Assembly: GCF_023337795.1 (NCBI RefSeq)
Contig: NZ_JALIRS010000002.1
Coordinates: 310,001 to 374,000, forward strand
Direction: 5' to 3'
From: Lysinibacillus sp. BPa_S21
GTDB lineage: Bacteria; Bacillota; Bacilli; Bacillales_A; Planococcaceae
DNA: 64,000 bases
A model generated the notes under the pieces. The model was not told the origin of the DNA and ran no database searches. It was given only the letters and a program-made list of their open reading frames with translations. This document shows positions 52,045 to 62,237 of the stretch, one piece after another (positions within the stretch are counted from its first letter, which is position 1; each line of letters starts with the position of its first letter). The translations under genes and the position numbers were made by a program.

Positions 52045-54015
52045 TTAATATTTGAACTGTCGGATCGTTTGTTGAAGATTTTCAGACATACTGGCAAGAG
52101 CTGCTGCCGACGCAGCAATTTCTTCCATAGAAGCAAGCTGTTCTTCGGTTGCAGCGGAAATATTTTGTGCACTTGCTGTATTTTCATTGGTTTGTTCAAG
52201 CACACTTTCAATCCCCATCGCCACTTGATTTGCGTTTTGAGAAATAACTTTTGATGCCTCTGAAATTTGTCCTATTTCATAAGTAACACTTTGTACATTC
52301 GTACGAATCTCTTCAAATGAATTCCCTGCCATATTTGTTATATCAATCCCCTTCACAACCTCAGTTGAACCAGCAGCCATAGATACAACAGCTAGTTGTG
52401 TATCAGCTTGAATTTGTGAAATAATATCCTTAATTTGCAGCGTGGATTGTGCAGATTGTTCAGCTAACTTTCGTACCTCATCTGCTACAACCGCAAAGCC
52501 TTTTCCATGTTCACCTGCACGGGCAGCTTCAATTGCTGCGTTTAAAGCTAATAGGTTCGTTTGATCAGCAATTTGGGTTATGGCTTCCACAATATGCTCA
52601 ATTTCGTGAGAACGTTTGTCTAATGTTTGCACTGTATTTTCTAGAGTTTGTACAGTATTTTGAATCATGGTCATTTGTTGAACAGCTGTTTGAATAGTCT
52701 TATCACCGCTCATAACAGCGCTCAAAGCTTTATTGGACATTCCACTTACTGCATCTGCTTTCGATGAAATATGCTGAATAGATGATGACATTTCAAGGAC
52801 AGCACGATTACCATCATTAACAGTTTCCGCCTGCACATCAACCGTCTCAGCAAATCTTTGAATGGAAGTAACAATTTGCGATGTAGCTCGCTTATTTTCT
52901 GCAGTACTTGCCGTTAGCTCCTCTGAAGAGTTGGCCAATAAATTTGATTTCTCGCCTATATTACCAACTACCTCACGTAAAGAGGAAATCATTTTATTAA
53001 AAATATTTGCTAGTTTCCCGATCTCATCATTTCTTCTTATGTCGATAAAGTTACGTAAATCACCTTCACCTACTTGTTCAGCAACTGTAGATAGCTCTTT
53101 CAATGGGCGAGTGATTGAGGCAATGATCATGCCACCGATAATCCCACAAATCATTAAAGCAATAACAATGACGGCTATTGTTGACTTTAAAATTGGAGCT
53201 GTGACAGCTTTTACATCTGATTCATCCATAATACCGATAATTTTCCACCCAGTAAGTTTATTAGTAGCGAAAAATATTTGATGTTCCTTGCCATCTTCCT
53301 TAATTTTAAAGCTACCTGCTTCTTTACCTTGCATCTTTTCTATATACGCGTCTTTTAGTTTAGTTCCCACTTCAACATTCGGATCCGCTATTGTAAAATT
53401 ATTGGCATTCACTAATGAAGCATAGCCACTTTTCCCAATCTTTACGGCATTAACGAGCTCCGCAATTTCGGTAAGATCCAAGTCTATGGAAACAGCCCCG
53501 GATTTGTCACGTAATCCTGCCGCTACAGTTAACGTTAAATCCCCTGAGATATTTGATTTATAAGGATCTATCATGACCCCTTTACCTGGCGACTCTATAG
53601 CCTCTAAATACCATGGACGTAAAAACGGATTATAATCAGATGGCATTTTATGGTACGGATTACGTAAAAAACCATGACCTTCTAATGTTAAAGCAACTAC
53701 TGAAACACTATTATGTAAAGCATTGTATTTATCTAATTCCTTTAATGCATTTTCATCTTGCCAATCCTTATTAAAATAGCCTGCCAAATATTCTGCATCA
53801 CTTATGATTGGTGAAATTTCTTTTGTCACTAACGAATTGATTAGATCGACATTCTCACGTGATTTATCATTTAATTCTTTATAATATAGGTCATCTGACT
53901 TCATATATGAAAATGCACCTATGGCAATACTTGGAATTAAAAGCGTCATTGTCAACGCCCAGATTAACCGAGCACGCACAGATAAACTTTTTCGTTTTCG
54001 TTCTTTCAAGATCAT
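52045..54015 (-). CDS. methyl-accepting chemotaxis protein, dCache type
   Basis: A 656-residue transmembrane receptor. The first helix is [24 protein letters not shown]. An extracellular double Cache domain follows (about 40-280, with [35 protein letters not shown] and a second lobe ending [16 protein letters not shown]). The second helix is [24 protein letters not shown], followed by HAMP and a long signalling domain with [40 protein letters not shown]. The ligand is probably an amino or organic acid. The ATG is only three bases from GAGGAG; the TTG two codons later is better spaced. It interrupts the rnhC-pheT order known from B. subtilis. Confidence 0.93.
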   Translation of the reverse strand: MILKERKRKSLSVRARLIWALTMTLLIPSIAIGAFSYMKSDDLYYKELNDKSRENVDLINSLVTKEISPIISDAEYLAGYFNKDWQDENALKELDKYNALHNSVSVVALTLEGHGFLRNPYHKMPSDYNPFLRPWYLEAIESPGKGVMIDPYKSNISGDLTLTVAAGLRDKSGAVSIDLDLTEIAELVNAVKIGKSGYASLVNANNFTIADPNVEVGTKLKDAYIEKMQGKEAGSFKIKEDGKEHQIFFATNKLTGWKIIGIMDESDVKAVTAPILKSTIAVIVIALMICGIIGGMIIASITRPLKELSTVAEQVGEGDLRNFIDIRRNDEIGKLANIFNKMISSLREVVGNIGEKSNLLANSSEELTASTAENKRATSQIVTSIQRFAETVDVQAETVNDGNRAVLEMSSSIQHISSKADAVSGMSNKALSAVMSGDKTIQTAVQQMTMIQNTVQTLENTVQTLDKRSHEIEHIVEAITQIADQTNLLALNAAIEAARAGEHGKGFAVVADEVRKLAEQSAQSTLQIKDIISQIQADTQLAVVSMAAGSTEVVKGIDITNMAGNSFEEIRTNVQSVTYEIGQISEASKVISQNANQVAMGIESVLEQTNENTASAQNISAATEEQLASMEEIAASAAALASMSENLQQTIRQFKY

Positions 54016-54201
54016 GATCTCCTCTTGTTATTTTTTTCTATCCAATTTCCACTATACACATAATAGATACCTAGAATGTATTTTTTATTATTTCGAAATA
54101 TTAAAAATACAAATTGCTCGATGGCACTTTTCAACTAAAAAAGCTGCCTCATTACGAGACAGCTCACAAAATAATAGTAATCAAAAATATCTTGGCATAA
54201 A

Positions 54202-56619
54202 TTAGCGTACTTCCGTGCCTTCAATTGTTGCAATAGCTTTTAACACTTTATTATGTGCTGCAACAACTTCTTCATCTGTTAAAGTACGTTCTGGATCGAA
54301 GTATGTTAGGGAGAATGCCACTGATTTCTTACCAGCCTCCATTTTTTCACCTTCATATACATCGAATACACGAACATCTTTCAATAATTTCACGCTTGCT
54401 GAGCGAATCGCAGCAATAACCTCTCCAGCTGTTGTTGTACGGTCCATGATCAGGGCAATATCACGAGACATTGCTGGGAAGCGAGGCACTGGTGAATAAC
54501 TAAGAGGCGCTTCTTTTGCATTAGCGTTTAATAATGTGACTAGATTCATTTCCATTACATATGTGTCTTTTACACCCCATGCTTTTTGCTCTGCTGGATG
54601 TAATCCACCGATAATACCCACTTGTTCACCGTCTAAAAGAATGCTAGCAGTACGTCCTGGGTGTAATCCATCTACTTCAGCTTTCACAAATGAAATACGG
54701 TCCTCTAAACCAAGCTTACCGACAACACCTTCTACAATGCCTTTTAAGACGAAGAAATCTACTGACTTTTTCTCCCCTTGCCAAGCATGGTCAAGCCATT
54801 TCCCTGTTACTACTGCCGCCACGTGCTCTTCCTCATATGGTAGCCCCTCTTCTGATTGACCAAGGAATACTGAACCGATTTCATACAATGCTACATTATC
54901 AGCTTTACGTGCAATATTATACGCAGCAGCTTCAATTAAATGAGGGATAAGACTTTGACGTAGTGTTGAACGGTCCTCACTCATCGGCATGAGTAAACGT
55001 GTTACTGGCTCAGCTTTCAATGCAAAGCGTTGTGACAATGCATCTGAAGTTAATGAGTACGTTACAGCTTGGTAAAGGCCTGCCCCTTCCATGTAGTTGC
55101 GAACTACACGACGATTTGCCTGATAGGGCGTTAAACGTCCTACTTGGTTTGCTCCCTCTGGTAAAGTCATCGGGATTTCATCATAACCGTGTAAACGAGC
55201 AATTTCTTCTACAATATCTTCTTCAATTTTAATATCTTGACGACGTGTTGGTGCATCAACGATTAGTAAACCATTTGCTGCTTCTACACCAAATTTAAGA
55301 CGCTCTAAAATAGTCAACATTTCTTCTAACGAAATTTTCATACCTAAACGTTCATTAATAAAATCTGGAGAAACGACAACACGTGCTGGTGATTTATCTA
55401 GTTCATCCACGATACATGTTCCCTCTAACACTTCACCACCAGCTAGTTCAGCTAGTAGTGCTGCAGCACGTTCTGCAGCTGGTAATACACGGTTAGGGTC
55501 AACGCCCTTTTCAAAGCGAGCAGAAGCATCTGAGCGAAGTCCAAGATGACGTGATGTTTGACGTACAGTTAAACCATCGAAGTAAGCAGATTCGATGACA
55601 ACCGTTGTTGTAGTATCATGTACTTCTGAGTTTGCACCACCCATTACACCTGCGATTGCTACTGGCTCCTTGCCATTTGTAATGACTAAATCCGTTGCTT
55701 TTAATGTACGCTCTTGGTCATCTAAAGTAGTAATTTTTTCGCCTTCTGTTGCTTTACGCACTACGATTTCACCTGTTGCAAGACTATCGTAGTCAAAGGC
55801 ATGAAGCGGTTGACCGTATTCCATTAAAATGTAGTTCGTTACATCGACAACATTATTATGTGGGCGTACGCCTGCTGCCATTAAGCGATTTTGTAGCCAC
55901 ATCGGTGATTCCGCGATTTTTACGTTTTTCACAACTTTTGCTACATACATTGGGTTTGCTTGTGAATCTTCTACTCGAAGCTTTAACATGTCTTCTGCTT
56001 TTTCAGAAGATGTGCTGTAGGCGATTTCTGGATACTTCACTTCTTCAGATAGAATTGCGCCAACTTCATACGCCACACCTAGCATTGACAGTGCGTCCGA
56101 GCGATTTGGTGTTAAACCAAGCTCTAATACCGTGTCACGTAAACCTAAAATAGCAAGGGCATCCGAGCCGACCTCAGCACTCTCAGGAAGCACATAAATA
56201 CCTTCAGAATATGCTTTAGGAACTAGTTTCCCTTCGATTCCTAACTCTTGTAATGAGCAAATCATACCGTTTGATTCATGTCCACGAAGTTTTGCTTTTT
56301 TTATTTTAATGCCGCCTGGTAAATGTGCACCTGGACGTGCGACAATAACTTTTTGACCAGCATCAACGTTTGGAGCACCACAAATAATTTGTTGTGGCTC
56401 AGCTTCACCAACATCCACTTGGCAAATATTTAATTTATCCGCTTCAGGATGCTTCTCTTTTGATACGATATAGCCGACTACAATTTTATCCATTGCGTTA
56501 GCACGGTCAATTACTGCATCTACTTCAATTCCCGAGCGCGTAATTTTTTCAGCTAACTCCTCAGGCGCTAAATCCTGTGTATTTACATAATCTTTTAACC
56601 ATTCTAATGATACTAACAT
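54202..56619 (-). CDS. pheT: phenylalanyl-tRNA synthetase beta subunit
   Basis: An 805-residue subunit of the alpha2-beta2 synthetase. Order: EMAP-type tRNA-binding domain (GYIVSKEKHPEADKLNICQVDVG), B3/4 editing domain (GLTPNRSDALSMLGVAYEV, later RFEKGVDPNRVLPAAERAA), B5, a catalytic-like core (LHGYDEIPMTLPEG, VTYSLTSDALSQRF) and the C-terminal anticodon-binding FDX-ACB domain (FPAMSRDIALIMDRTTTAGEV, SLTYFDPERTLTDEEV). It follows pheS by 12 bases. Length is normal. Confidence 0.97.
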   Translation of the reverse strand: MLVSLEWLKDYVNTQDLAPEELAEKITRSGIEVDAVIDRANAMDKIVVGYIVSKEKHPEADKLNICQVDVGEAEPQQIICGAPNVDAGQKVIVARPGAHLPGGIKIKKAKLRGHESNGMICSLQELGIEGKLVPKAYSEGIYVLPESAEVGSDALAILGLRDTVLELGLTPNRSDALSMLGVAYEVGAILSEEVKYPEIAYSTSSEKAEDMLKLRVEDSQANPMYVAKVVKNVKIAESPMWLQNRLMAAGVRPHNNVVDVTNYILMEYGQPLHAFDYDSLATGEIVVRKATEGEKITTLDDQERTLKATDLVITNGKEPVAIAGVMGGANSEVHDTTTTVVIESAYFDGLTVRQTSRHLGLRSDASARFEKGVDPNRVLPAAERAAALLAELAGGEVLEGTCIVDELDKSPARVVVSPDFINERLGMKISLEEMLTILERLKFGVEAANGLLIVDAPTRRQDIKIEEDIVEEIARLHGYDEIPMTLPEGANQVGRLTPYQANRRVVRNYMEGAGLYQAVTYSLTSDALSQRFALKAEPVTRLLMPMSEDRSTLRQSLIPHLIEAAAYNIARKADNVALYEIGSVFLGQSEEGLPYEEEHVAAVVTGKWLDHAWQGEKKSVDFFVLKGIVEGVVGKLGLEDRISFVKAEVDGLHPGRTASILLDGEQVGIIGGLHPAEQKAWGVKDTYVMEMNLVTLLNANAKEAPLSYSPVPRFPAMSRDIALIMDRTTTAGEVIAAIRSASVKLLKDVRVFDVYEGEKMEAGKKSVAFSLTYFDPERTLTDEEVVAAHNKVLKAIATIEGTEVR

Positions 56620-56631
56620 TTTTTATCCCCC

Positions 56632-57669
56632 TTACGCCTCTGTTCGCTCGAATTGTGATAAGAAACGTGTGTCACTTGTATAGAAATGACGAATATCGTC
56701 GACACCATATTTCAACATTGCGATACGTTCAGCACCAATACCAAATGCAAAGCCTGACACTTTCTTCGGATCATAACCAGCCATTTCAAGTACATTTGGA
56801 TGCACCATACCAGCTCCTAAAATTTCAATCCAGCCTGTACCTTTACATACGTTACAGCCCGATCCACCACATTTGAAGCAAGAAATATCCATTTCAACAG
56901 ATGGTTCTGTGAATGGGAAGAAACTTGGGCGAAGTCGAATTTCGCGGTCTGCACCGAACATTTTTTTCGCTAATGTATCAAGCGTCCCTTTAAGGTCACT
57001 CATGCGAATATTTTCACCAATCACTAACCCTTCGATTTGCATGAATTGGTGAGAATGTGTTGCATCATCGTTGTCACGACGGAATACTTTCCCTGGACAA
57101 ATAATGCGAATGGATTCACCTTTCTTCTCTTCCATTGTGCGAGCTTGCACAGGAGAAGTATGCGTACGTAATAATATTTCCTCGGAAATATAGAACGAAT
57201 CCTGCATATCACGAGCAGGGTGTCCCTTTGGTAAGTTCAATGCCTCGAAGTTATAATAATCCTTTTCCACTTCTGGACCTTCTGCAATTTCATAGCCCAT
57301 ACCGATAAACAAATCTTCAATTTCTTCAATAACGCGTGTTAATGGATGACGATTCCCCACTTTAATTTCACGGCCAGGTAAAGTGACATCAATCGACTCA
57401 CTCGCTAATTTTTCAGCAATTGCTGCTTCTTCTAGTACAGCCGCCTTTGCCTCTAATACAGCCGTTACATTTTCACGAACCGTATTGACTAAAGCACCCA
57501 TTTTCGGGCGTTCCTCTGCTGATAATTTCCCCATACCCTTTAATAAATCAGTGATAGGTCCTTTTTTCCCTAGATACGCTACTCGCACATCATTTAATTC
57601 TTTTAAATTTGCCGCCGCTTCAATTTTAGCAAGTGCTTCTTGCTCTAATTGCTTTAATTGCTCTTCCAT
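56632..57669 (-). CDS. pheS: phenylalanyl-tRNA synthetase alpha subunit
   Basis: The 345-residue catalytic subunit. An N-terminal coiled coil ([45 protein letters not shown]) contacts tRNA. Class II motifs are [38 protein letters not shown] (1), [22 protein letters not shown] (2) and [25 protein letters not shown] (3). [22 protein letters not shown] is the zinc-like insert found in Bacillus. Controlled by the T-box upstream. Confidence 0.97.
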   Translation of the reverse strand: MEEQLKQLEQEALAKIEAAANLKELNDVRVAYLGKKGPITDLLKGMGKLSAEERPKMGALVNTVRENVTAVLEAKAAVLEEAAIAEKLASESIDVTLPGREIKVGNRHPLTRVIEEIEDLFIGMGYEIAEGPEVEKDYYNFEALNLPKGHPARDMQDSFYISEEILLRTHTSPVQARTMEEKKGESIRIICPGKVFRRDNDDATHSHQFMQIEGLVIGENIRMSDLKGTLDTLAKKMFGADREIRLRPSFFPFTEPSVEMDISCFKCGGSGCNVCKGTGWIEILGAGMVHPNVLEMAGYDPKKVSGFAFGIGAERIAMLKYGVDDIRHFYTSDTRFLSQFERTEA

Positions 57670-57704
57670 GTATAAACCCTCCTTGATTAAATCAATTTTG
57701 CCTT

Positions 57705-57940
57705 AGCGTAATTGTAGCTGTCGCTACAGATCCAAACATTGCTGCTGCCGCGCAGATAAACAATGCGTCCGGATTTTGAATTATGCCAGCACAATTCATT
57801 CCTTTGATAATAATCCGTGACATCCGCCAGAGACTTTATCTTCATCCTGCATGTTTTGGACACCGATGAAAAGGAACCATTTCCGTATTGATCTCACCAC
57901 CTTCGAAGGTGGGAGTCTTCTACTGAATGAAGATAATTGC
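57705..57940. repeat. family 2 intergenic repeat, copy 2
   Basis: Diverged copy of 36820-37011: GCGTCCGGATTTTGAAT, TCCGTGACATCCGCCAGAGACTTTA, GTTTTGGACACCGATGAAAAGGAAC, ATCTCACCA-N8-GGTGGGAG hairpin and CTTCTACTGAATGAAG in the same order. It lies inside the pheS leader between the T-box and the gene. Confidence 0.65.
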
Positions 57941-57954
57941 CTTCTTTGATGGCA

Positions 57955-58210
57955 TAAAAAAACTCGCCCCTAAAAAAGGGACGAGGACATTTTCGCGGTA
58001 CCACCCTAGTTATTGCAAGGTAAACCCCTAGCAATCACTTCATTGACATAACGACTAGATTAAAGCCGGCATACCTTTACAGCATTCGCTGGTCCCGGTA
58101 GCTGCTCGCGGGATGAATTCAAAATTGCATTGGTACGGCACTGGCTCTCAATCTTCGGCCTGTGCTCCCTGTCGCCCATTCACCATTTTTACTACTTCCC
58201 GGTCAAAGCA
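57955..58210 (-). promoter_or_regulatory. T-box riboswitch, phenylalanine specifier
   Basis: On the minus strand the T-box AGGGTGGTACCGCG (58007-57994) is followed by a terminator (CTCGTCCCTTTTTTAGGGGCGAG, then TTTTTTT). Stem I upstream has AGTAGTAAAAATGGTG and the apical segments. The specifier loop reads GAA-TTC-A-TCC, codon TTC (Phe) at 58115-58117. Uncharged tRNA-Phe turns on pheST. Confidence 0.93.
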
Positions 58211-58334
58211 TTTAAGTTTACATTTTAACAGTGATTATACAATACAATACCAATTCAAATCAAGAGTCATGTGCCCATTACCAGCGATATTGATGGTTCT
58301 ATCGGCAATTTTAGGCTCACCACCAAAATGTGTA

Positions 58335-58747
58335 GTTGATTTCCGTTCCGGCTGAGCGCTTTGTTGCTGTCGCTTCGCTTTCGCACAGATAAAACATTTG
58401 TAGCTGCCGCTTTGCTTTCGCTACAGAAAACATTTGCCGCTGACGCTTCGCTTTCGCGCAAAGCAGAGCTTCCTGGGGGCGTCCGATGAGCCGCTTTTGT
58501 TGCTGCCGCTGCGTTAGCACTACGCTTTCGCACAGAAAACATCCGCTGCGCTGCAGGGTCTCGGGCCAACAGATGTTTATTGCGCGAAAGCGAAGCGGCA
58601 GCAAAGGGTTTTGTTTGTGCGAAAGCGCAGCGACAGCAACAGCACCGAGGTTGGTCACGAAGGCGTTACCACAGGATGTGATGTTCTTAGCCTTCGTTCC
58701 CCTACCGCTAATCCCCAAGGAGTCGCTCAGCCTCCACTCCAATCAAC
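58335..58747. repeat. family 1 intergenic repeat, copy C (reverse, longest)
   Basis: Bounded by GTTGATTTCCGTTCC and CCACTCCAATCAAC. It contains about six GCTTCGCTTTCGC-type words in both orientations, then GGTCACGAAGGCG, ACAGGATGTGATG, CTTAGCCTTCGTTCC and AAGGAGTCGCTCAG. It fills the gap between the pheS T-box and ysgA. Open frames inside are not genes. Confidence 0.85.
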
Positions 58748-58828
58748 TAATATACAGTGCATATATTTAAAATGCTATCTATAACGATTAGTGATGAGCT
58801 CAATTTTAATATATCCTTAATTAATTAC

Positions 58829-59593
58829 CTACTTAACAAATCCATATAAAACAATTCCTGTTGCTACTGCTACATTTAAAGATTCCGCTTGCCCTAAAAT
58901 CGGAATAATAATATTTTGATCTGTCATCGAAAGTAATTGAGGATGAATACCACTACCTTCATTCCCCATCATGATCGCAAATGCACCAGTATGTTCAATA
59001 TCACTATAGATAACTGCATCCTCATCTAAAGCTGTCCCAAATACTGGTACACCATTATCCTGAAGCTGTTCAATCCATTCTTCTAAATCACCTCGAAGGA
59101 CAGGAATATGGAAATGTGAGCCTTGTGCAGAACGAAGTGTTTTAGGATTATATAAATCCGCGCAGCCTTTGCCAAGTATAACTGCATCTAAACCTGCTGC
59201 ATCCGCAGTACGAATCATTGTTCCAATATTTCCTGGATCTTGGACTGCATCGATAAGTAGCACCTTGCGCCACGAAGCCATTACATCATCATCTAACAAA
59301 GGTTGCTTACAAACTGCAAATACACCTTGAGAAGTCTCCGTTTCAGCAAACTCCTTGGCAACAGCCGCTGTTACTTCAACGATAGATACACTATCAATCG
59401 GCCAAAGCATTGGTAATTCTACACCTTCACGTACAATTAGTTGCTGTACTTGTTCATTATTTTTTAATGCTTCCTCTACCAAATGGAATCCCTCTACTAT
59501 GAATTCTCCAGATCTTTCACGCTCTTTTCGTGTTGTCGCAAGCTTCTTCCAGTATTTCACTAACGCATTTTGCGTAGATTCTATTCTTTTCAT
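58829..59593 (-). CDS. ysgA: TrmH/SpoU-family RNA 2'-O-methyltransferase (YsgA)
   Basis: A 254-residue SAM-dependent methyltransferase of the SPOUT fold, acting on rRNA or tRNA ribose. The N-terminal substrate-binding part begins KRIESTQNALVKYWKKLATTRKERERSGEFIVEGFHLVEEAL. The knot motifs are LLIDAVQDPGNIGTMIRTADAAGLDAVIL (1), FAIMMGNEGSGIHPQL (2) and IPILGQAESLNVAVATGIVLY (3). It is upstream of pheST as in B. subtilis. The exact nucleotide target is unknown. Confidence 0.92.
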   Translation of the reverse strand: MKRIESTQNALVKYWKKLATTRKERERSGEFIVEGFHLVEEALKNNEQVQQLIVREGVELPMLWPIDSVSIVEVTAAVAKEFAETETSQGVFAVCKQPLLDDDVMASWRKVLLIDAVQDPGNIGTMIRTADAAGLDAVILGKGCADLYNPKTLRSAQGSHFHIPVLRGDLEEWIEQLQDNGVPVFGTALDEDAVIYSDIEHTGAFAIMMGNEGSGIHPQLLSMTDQNIIIPILGQAESLNVAVATGIVLYGFVK

Positions 59594-59775
59594 CGTACCT
59601 CGTACCGCCTTTTTCCTATATAATGTTCATTATTATACAGTAGAAAACGATAAATGACATAGTCATGTAAAAAACAGTTTTATTATTATTTTTCTGTTGA
59701 CCAATCATTGGCAAGATAGCTCCTAAACGGAATGTAAATTACCTTCACGCTATGATGATGAGCCACCCATACAAA

Positions 59776-59817
59776 AAAATTTTGTCATCCTCGGAATTTC
59801 GGGATGACATTTTGTTA
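59776..59817 (+). terminator. hairpin TGTCATCC / GGATGACA
   Basis: A perfect 8-bp stem with a 10-base loop, flanked by AAAATTTT and ATTTTGTT. It lies upstream of ysgA; no gene ends here, so its role is unclear. Confidence 0.5.
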
Positions 59818-59837
59818 AAACGATACCATGGGATTAA

Positions 59838-60140
59838 GTTGATTGGAGTGAAGGCTGGGCGACTCCTTGAGGATTAGAGTTAGGGGAACGAAGGCTAAAG
59901 GCATCACGTCCTGTGATAACGCCTTCGTGACCAACCTCGTGTTGGCCCGAGACCCTGGAGCGTAGCGGATGTTTTCTGTGCGAAAGCGTAGTGATAACGC
60001 AGCGGCAGCAACAAAAGCGGCTCATCGGACGCCCCCAGGAAGCTCTGCTCTGCGCGAAAGCGTAGCGACAGCAAATGTATTATCTGTGCGAAAGCGAAGT
60101 GACAGCAACAACAAAGCGCACAGCTGGAACGGAAATCAAC
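59838..60140. repeat. family 1 intergenic repeat, copy D (forward)
   Basis: Bounded by GTTGATTGGAGTG and GGAACGGAAATCAAC. Same word order as copy A: GCGACTCCTTGAGGATTAG, AAAGGCATCACGTCCTGTG, CGCCTTCGTGACCAAC, then GCGAAAGCG words. No gene. Confidence 0.85.
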
Positions 60141-60247
60141 CCCACACTATGGAAATGAGCAAAATTATTCCCTACTAGATAACGGGGGAAATCAGTATAT
60201 GTTATAATTTTCAATATTTTAAGAATGCACAAAAAGGGTGAAAATGA

Positions 60248-60643
60248 ATGAAAAAAAATGTACATGTAGTAGGTGCAATTATCGAAAATGATAAAGATGA
60301 AATTTTTTGTGCGTTAAGAAATCCTAATATGGTACTAGCAAATTATTGGGAATTCCCTGGTGGTAAAATCGAGGACGACGAATCGCCTGAACAAGCTTTA
60401 TCACGTGAAATATTAGAGGAATTTAATTGCGCTATAGACGTTGGAGAAAAGGTTGAGGATACTATTTATGAATACGAAAAATTTATAGTACGCTTAGAAA
60501 CATTTAAGGCTTCCATTGTAGAGGGAGATCCGGTCCTGCTAGAACATACTGAAATTAGATGGGTTCCGCGACATGAACTGCTAAATCTTCATTTTGCTCC
60601 CGCTGATATTCCCGCGATCCATAAAATACTTGCAGAAAAATAG
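60248..60643 (+). CDS. Nudix hydrolase (MutT-like)
   Basis: A 131-residue Nudix enzyme, probably an (oxidised) nucleoside triphosphate pyrophosphohydrolase. It opens VHVVGAIIENDKDEIFCALRN and has EFPGGKIEDDESPEQALSREILEEFNC. This is the Nudix box (G-x5-E-x7-REUxEExGU) with Asn in place of the last Gly. The short length and 'NYWEFPGGK' resemble NudG/MutT. It has no operon partner. The preceding 100 bases contain a family 1 repeat. Confidence 0.88.
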   Translation: MKKNVHVVGAIIENDKDEIFCALRNPNMVLANYWEFPGGKIEDDESPEQALSREILEEFNCAIDVGEKVEDTIYEYEKFIVRLETFKASIVEGDPVLLEHTEIRWVPRHELLNLHFAPADIPAIHKILAEK

Positions 60644-60663
60644 TCTATGAGCAGTGAATGCAG

Positions 60664-60710
60664 AAGAAAAGAGCAGTTTGCCCTCTGCAGTGCCTGCTCT
60701 TTTTTCTTTG
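60664..60710. terminator. bidirectional terminator
   Basis: AAAAGAGCAG pairs with CTGCTCTTTT around an inner GCAGTTTGCCCTCTGC stem; shared by the Nudix gene and the convergent oxidase gene. Confidence 0.85.
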
Positions 60711-60718
60711 TCCCTCAG

Positions 60719-62068
60719 TTAAAGCCATTTTTTATTTGGCGGAATACTTTGAGGAAAATGAAACACATTCAATGGATCGTATTTTCCCTTTACTTCTCGA
60801 AGCATTCTAAGATTACGACCGTAGTAGGTAGTTGGCCAATCTTTAATAAAACGATCTGGGAAATTTACATAATCACCAGCAGTGAATGGTGATAAAGCCC
60901 TTCTTAAATTCTCCACCCACTGAATATTTTTTTCTGCATCTTTAGGTTTTTTCCACGAAGTATTATACTCCTGGGCAATTAAAGCATTTCTATAATAATA
61001 AGCTGTTTGGCTTGAAGCAATTTGACTTACCGCCCCTCTAAGAGATTGCTGCCAAATGGTCGCATCTCTATTTGGAGCATTCGTTAAAAATTCTTTCATT
61101 TTTACAATGGCAGCATGAGGGAATGGTCTTTCAACAAAGGACCCTGACCTTTTACGAAGGGCAGGTTTGTTGCCACTCGGTAAGTCAAAAAATTCTACAG
61201 CTTTAATATAAGGTACTTCCTTTATCCATATATTCGTTGGGGAACCTGTTTTCCTTAAAGGACGGAGTAGTTTCTTTAGTTCAGATGCTGTACCTATAAA
61301 CTCACCTTGAGCAACAACCTCTCCAACTTCCTTAGATTTAAGCTCGATCTGAGAAGTCAAACGTTCATCTGTGTATGGTGCCCATTTTTGCCACACATCA
61401 AAGGCTCGTTCAAAATCTTCCCATCCCCATGTAATGGAAAAAATCGATACGTTAGAAATAGGATGCAGTTTAAATGTAAAAGCTGTAACGATGCCAAAAT
61501 TCCCTCCGCCCCCGCCACAACTTGCCCAAAATAAGTCACTATTTTTTTGCTTGTTAGCTTGGATTACCTCAGCACCTTCATGGCCACTTGCAACAACCAT
61601 TTCAACTTCTAGTAGACTGTCACATGTTAGTCCAAATGGACGCGATAACATTCCAATTCCTCCACCAAGCGTTAGACCAACAACCCCTACACTGCCTTCA
61701 GTTCCGGCAGGGATTGTAAATCCATTTTCCCATAATACCCGATATACTTTTCCTAAATTAGCACCTGCTTCAATTCTCGCTGTCCTATCTTTCAGATTAA
61801 TTGTTATTTCATTCATTTCGCTAACATCTATCACAAGCCCTTCATTTAATAATGAATAATTTTCATAGTTATGTCTCCCACTTCTGATTCGAAATGGTTC
61901 ATTATTTTCTCTCGCCCATCTTAATGCATTGATAACGTCTTTCGTATGTCGACAAAATACAATGATACTCGGAAATTTTGGATCATGTAAGTTATTATTT
62001 GTTCTCGCTTGCTCATAGTCCGGATCTTTAGGGGTAACAATTCTTCCTGTGAGCTTAACTTTCTTCAA
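60719..62068 (-). CDS. FAD-linked oxidase, berberine-bridge-enzyme-like
   Basis: A 449-residue secreted-or-cytoplasmic oxidoreductase of the FAD_binding_4/BBE class, related to Bacillus YitY/YgaK. The PP-loop and FAD region is PSIIVFCRHTKDVINALRWARENNEPFRIRSGRHNYENYSLL, with His in RSGRHNYE for covalent FAD. GTEGSVGVVGLTLGGGIGMLSRPFGLTCD lacks the Cys that gives a second flavin bond in bicovalent members. SCGGGGGNFGIVTAFTF and the C-terminal BBE motif (ADYVNFPDRFIKDWPTTYYGRNLRMLREVKGKYDPLNVFHFPQSIPP) are complete. No signal peptide. The substrate is unknown, perhaps a sugar or polyphenol. Confidence 0.88.
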   Translation of the reverse strand: MKKVKLTGRIVTPKDPDYEQARTNNNLHDPKFPSIIVFCRHTKDVINALRWARENNEPFRIRSGRHNYENYSLLNEGLVIDVSEMNEITINLKDRTARIEAGANLGKVYRVLWENGFTIPAGTEGSVGVVGLTLGGGIGMLSRPFGLTCDSLLEVEMVVASGHEGAEVIQANKQKNSDLFWASCGGGGGNFGIVTAFTFKLHPISNVSIFSITWGWEDFERAFDVWQKWAPYTDERLTSQIELKSKEVGEVVAQGEFIGTASELKKLLRPLRKTGSPTNIWIKEVPYIKAVEFFDLPSGNKPALRKRSGSFVERPFPHAAIVKMKEFLTNAPNRDATIWQQSLRGAVSQIASSQTAYYYRNALIAQEYNTSWKKPKDAEKNIQWVENLRRALSPFTAGDYVNFPDRFIKDWPTTYYGRNLRMLREVKGKYDPLNVFHFPQSIPPNKKWL

Positions 62069-62237
62069 TTTACAGCTCCTCTCTCAAATGATGCATTGCA
62101 TATGTTTTATCCTATGCAGATCACTTGGAAAGAATATGAAGATTGAAATTTTTATCATGTAAAAAATGAAAGATAAATGCTCATTCTCTTTATTCATACA
62201 TATGATGCTATATTGAAACCACTAAGGAGGTGTCCTA

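Noticed and set aside
58267-58770. Open frames of 94-141 residues with repeated 'CESxA' and 'RKRS' words
   Set aside because: Same repeat family (copy C); the words come from GCGAAAGCGAAGCG tandem units.
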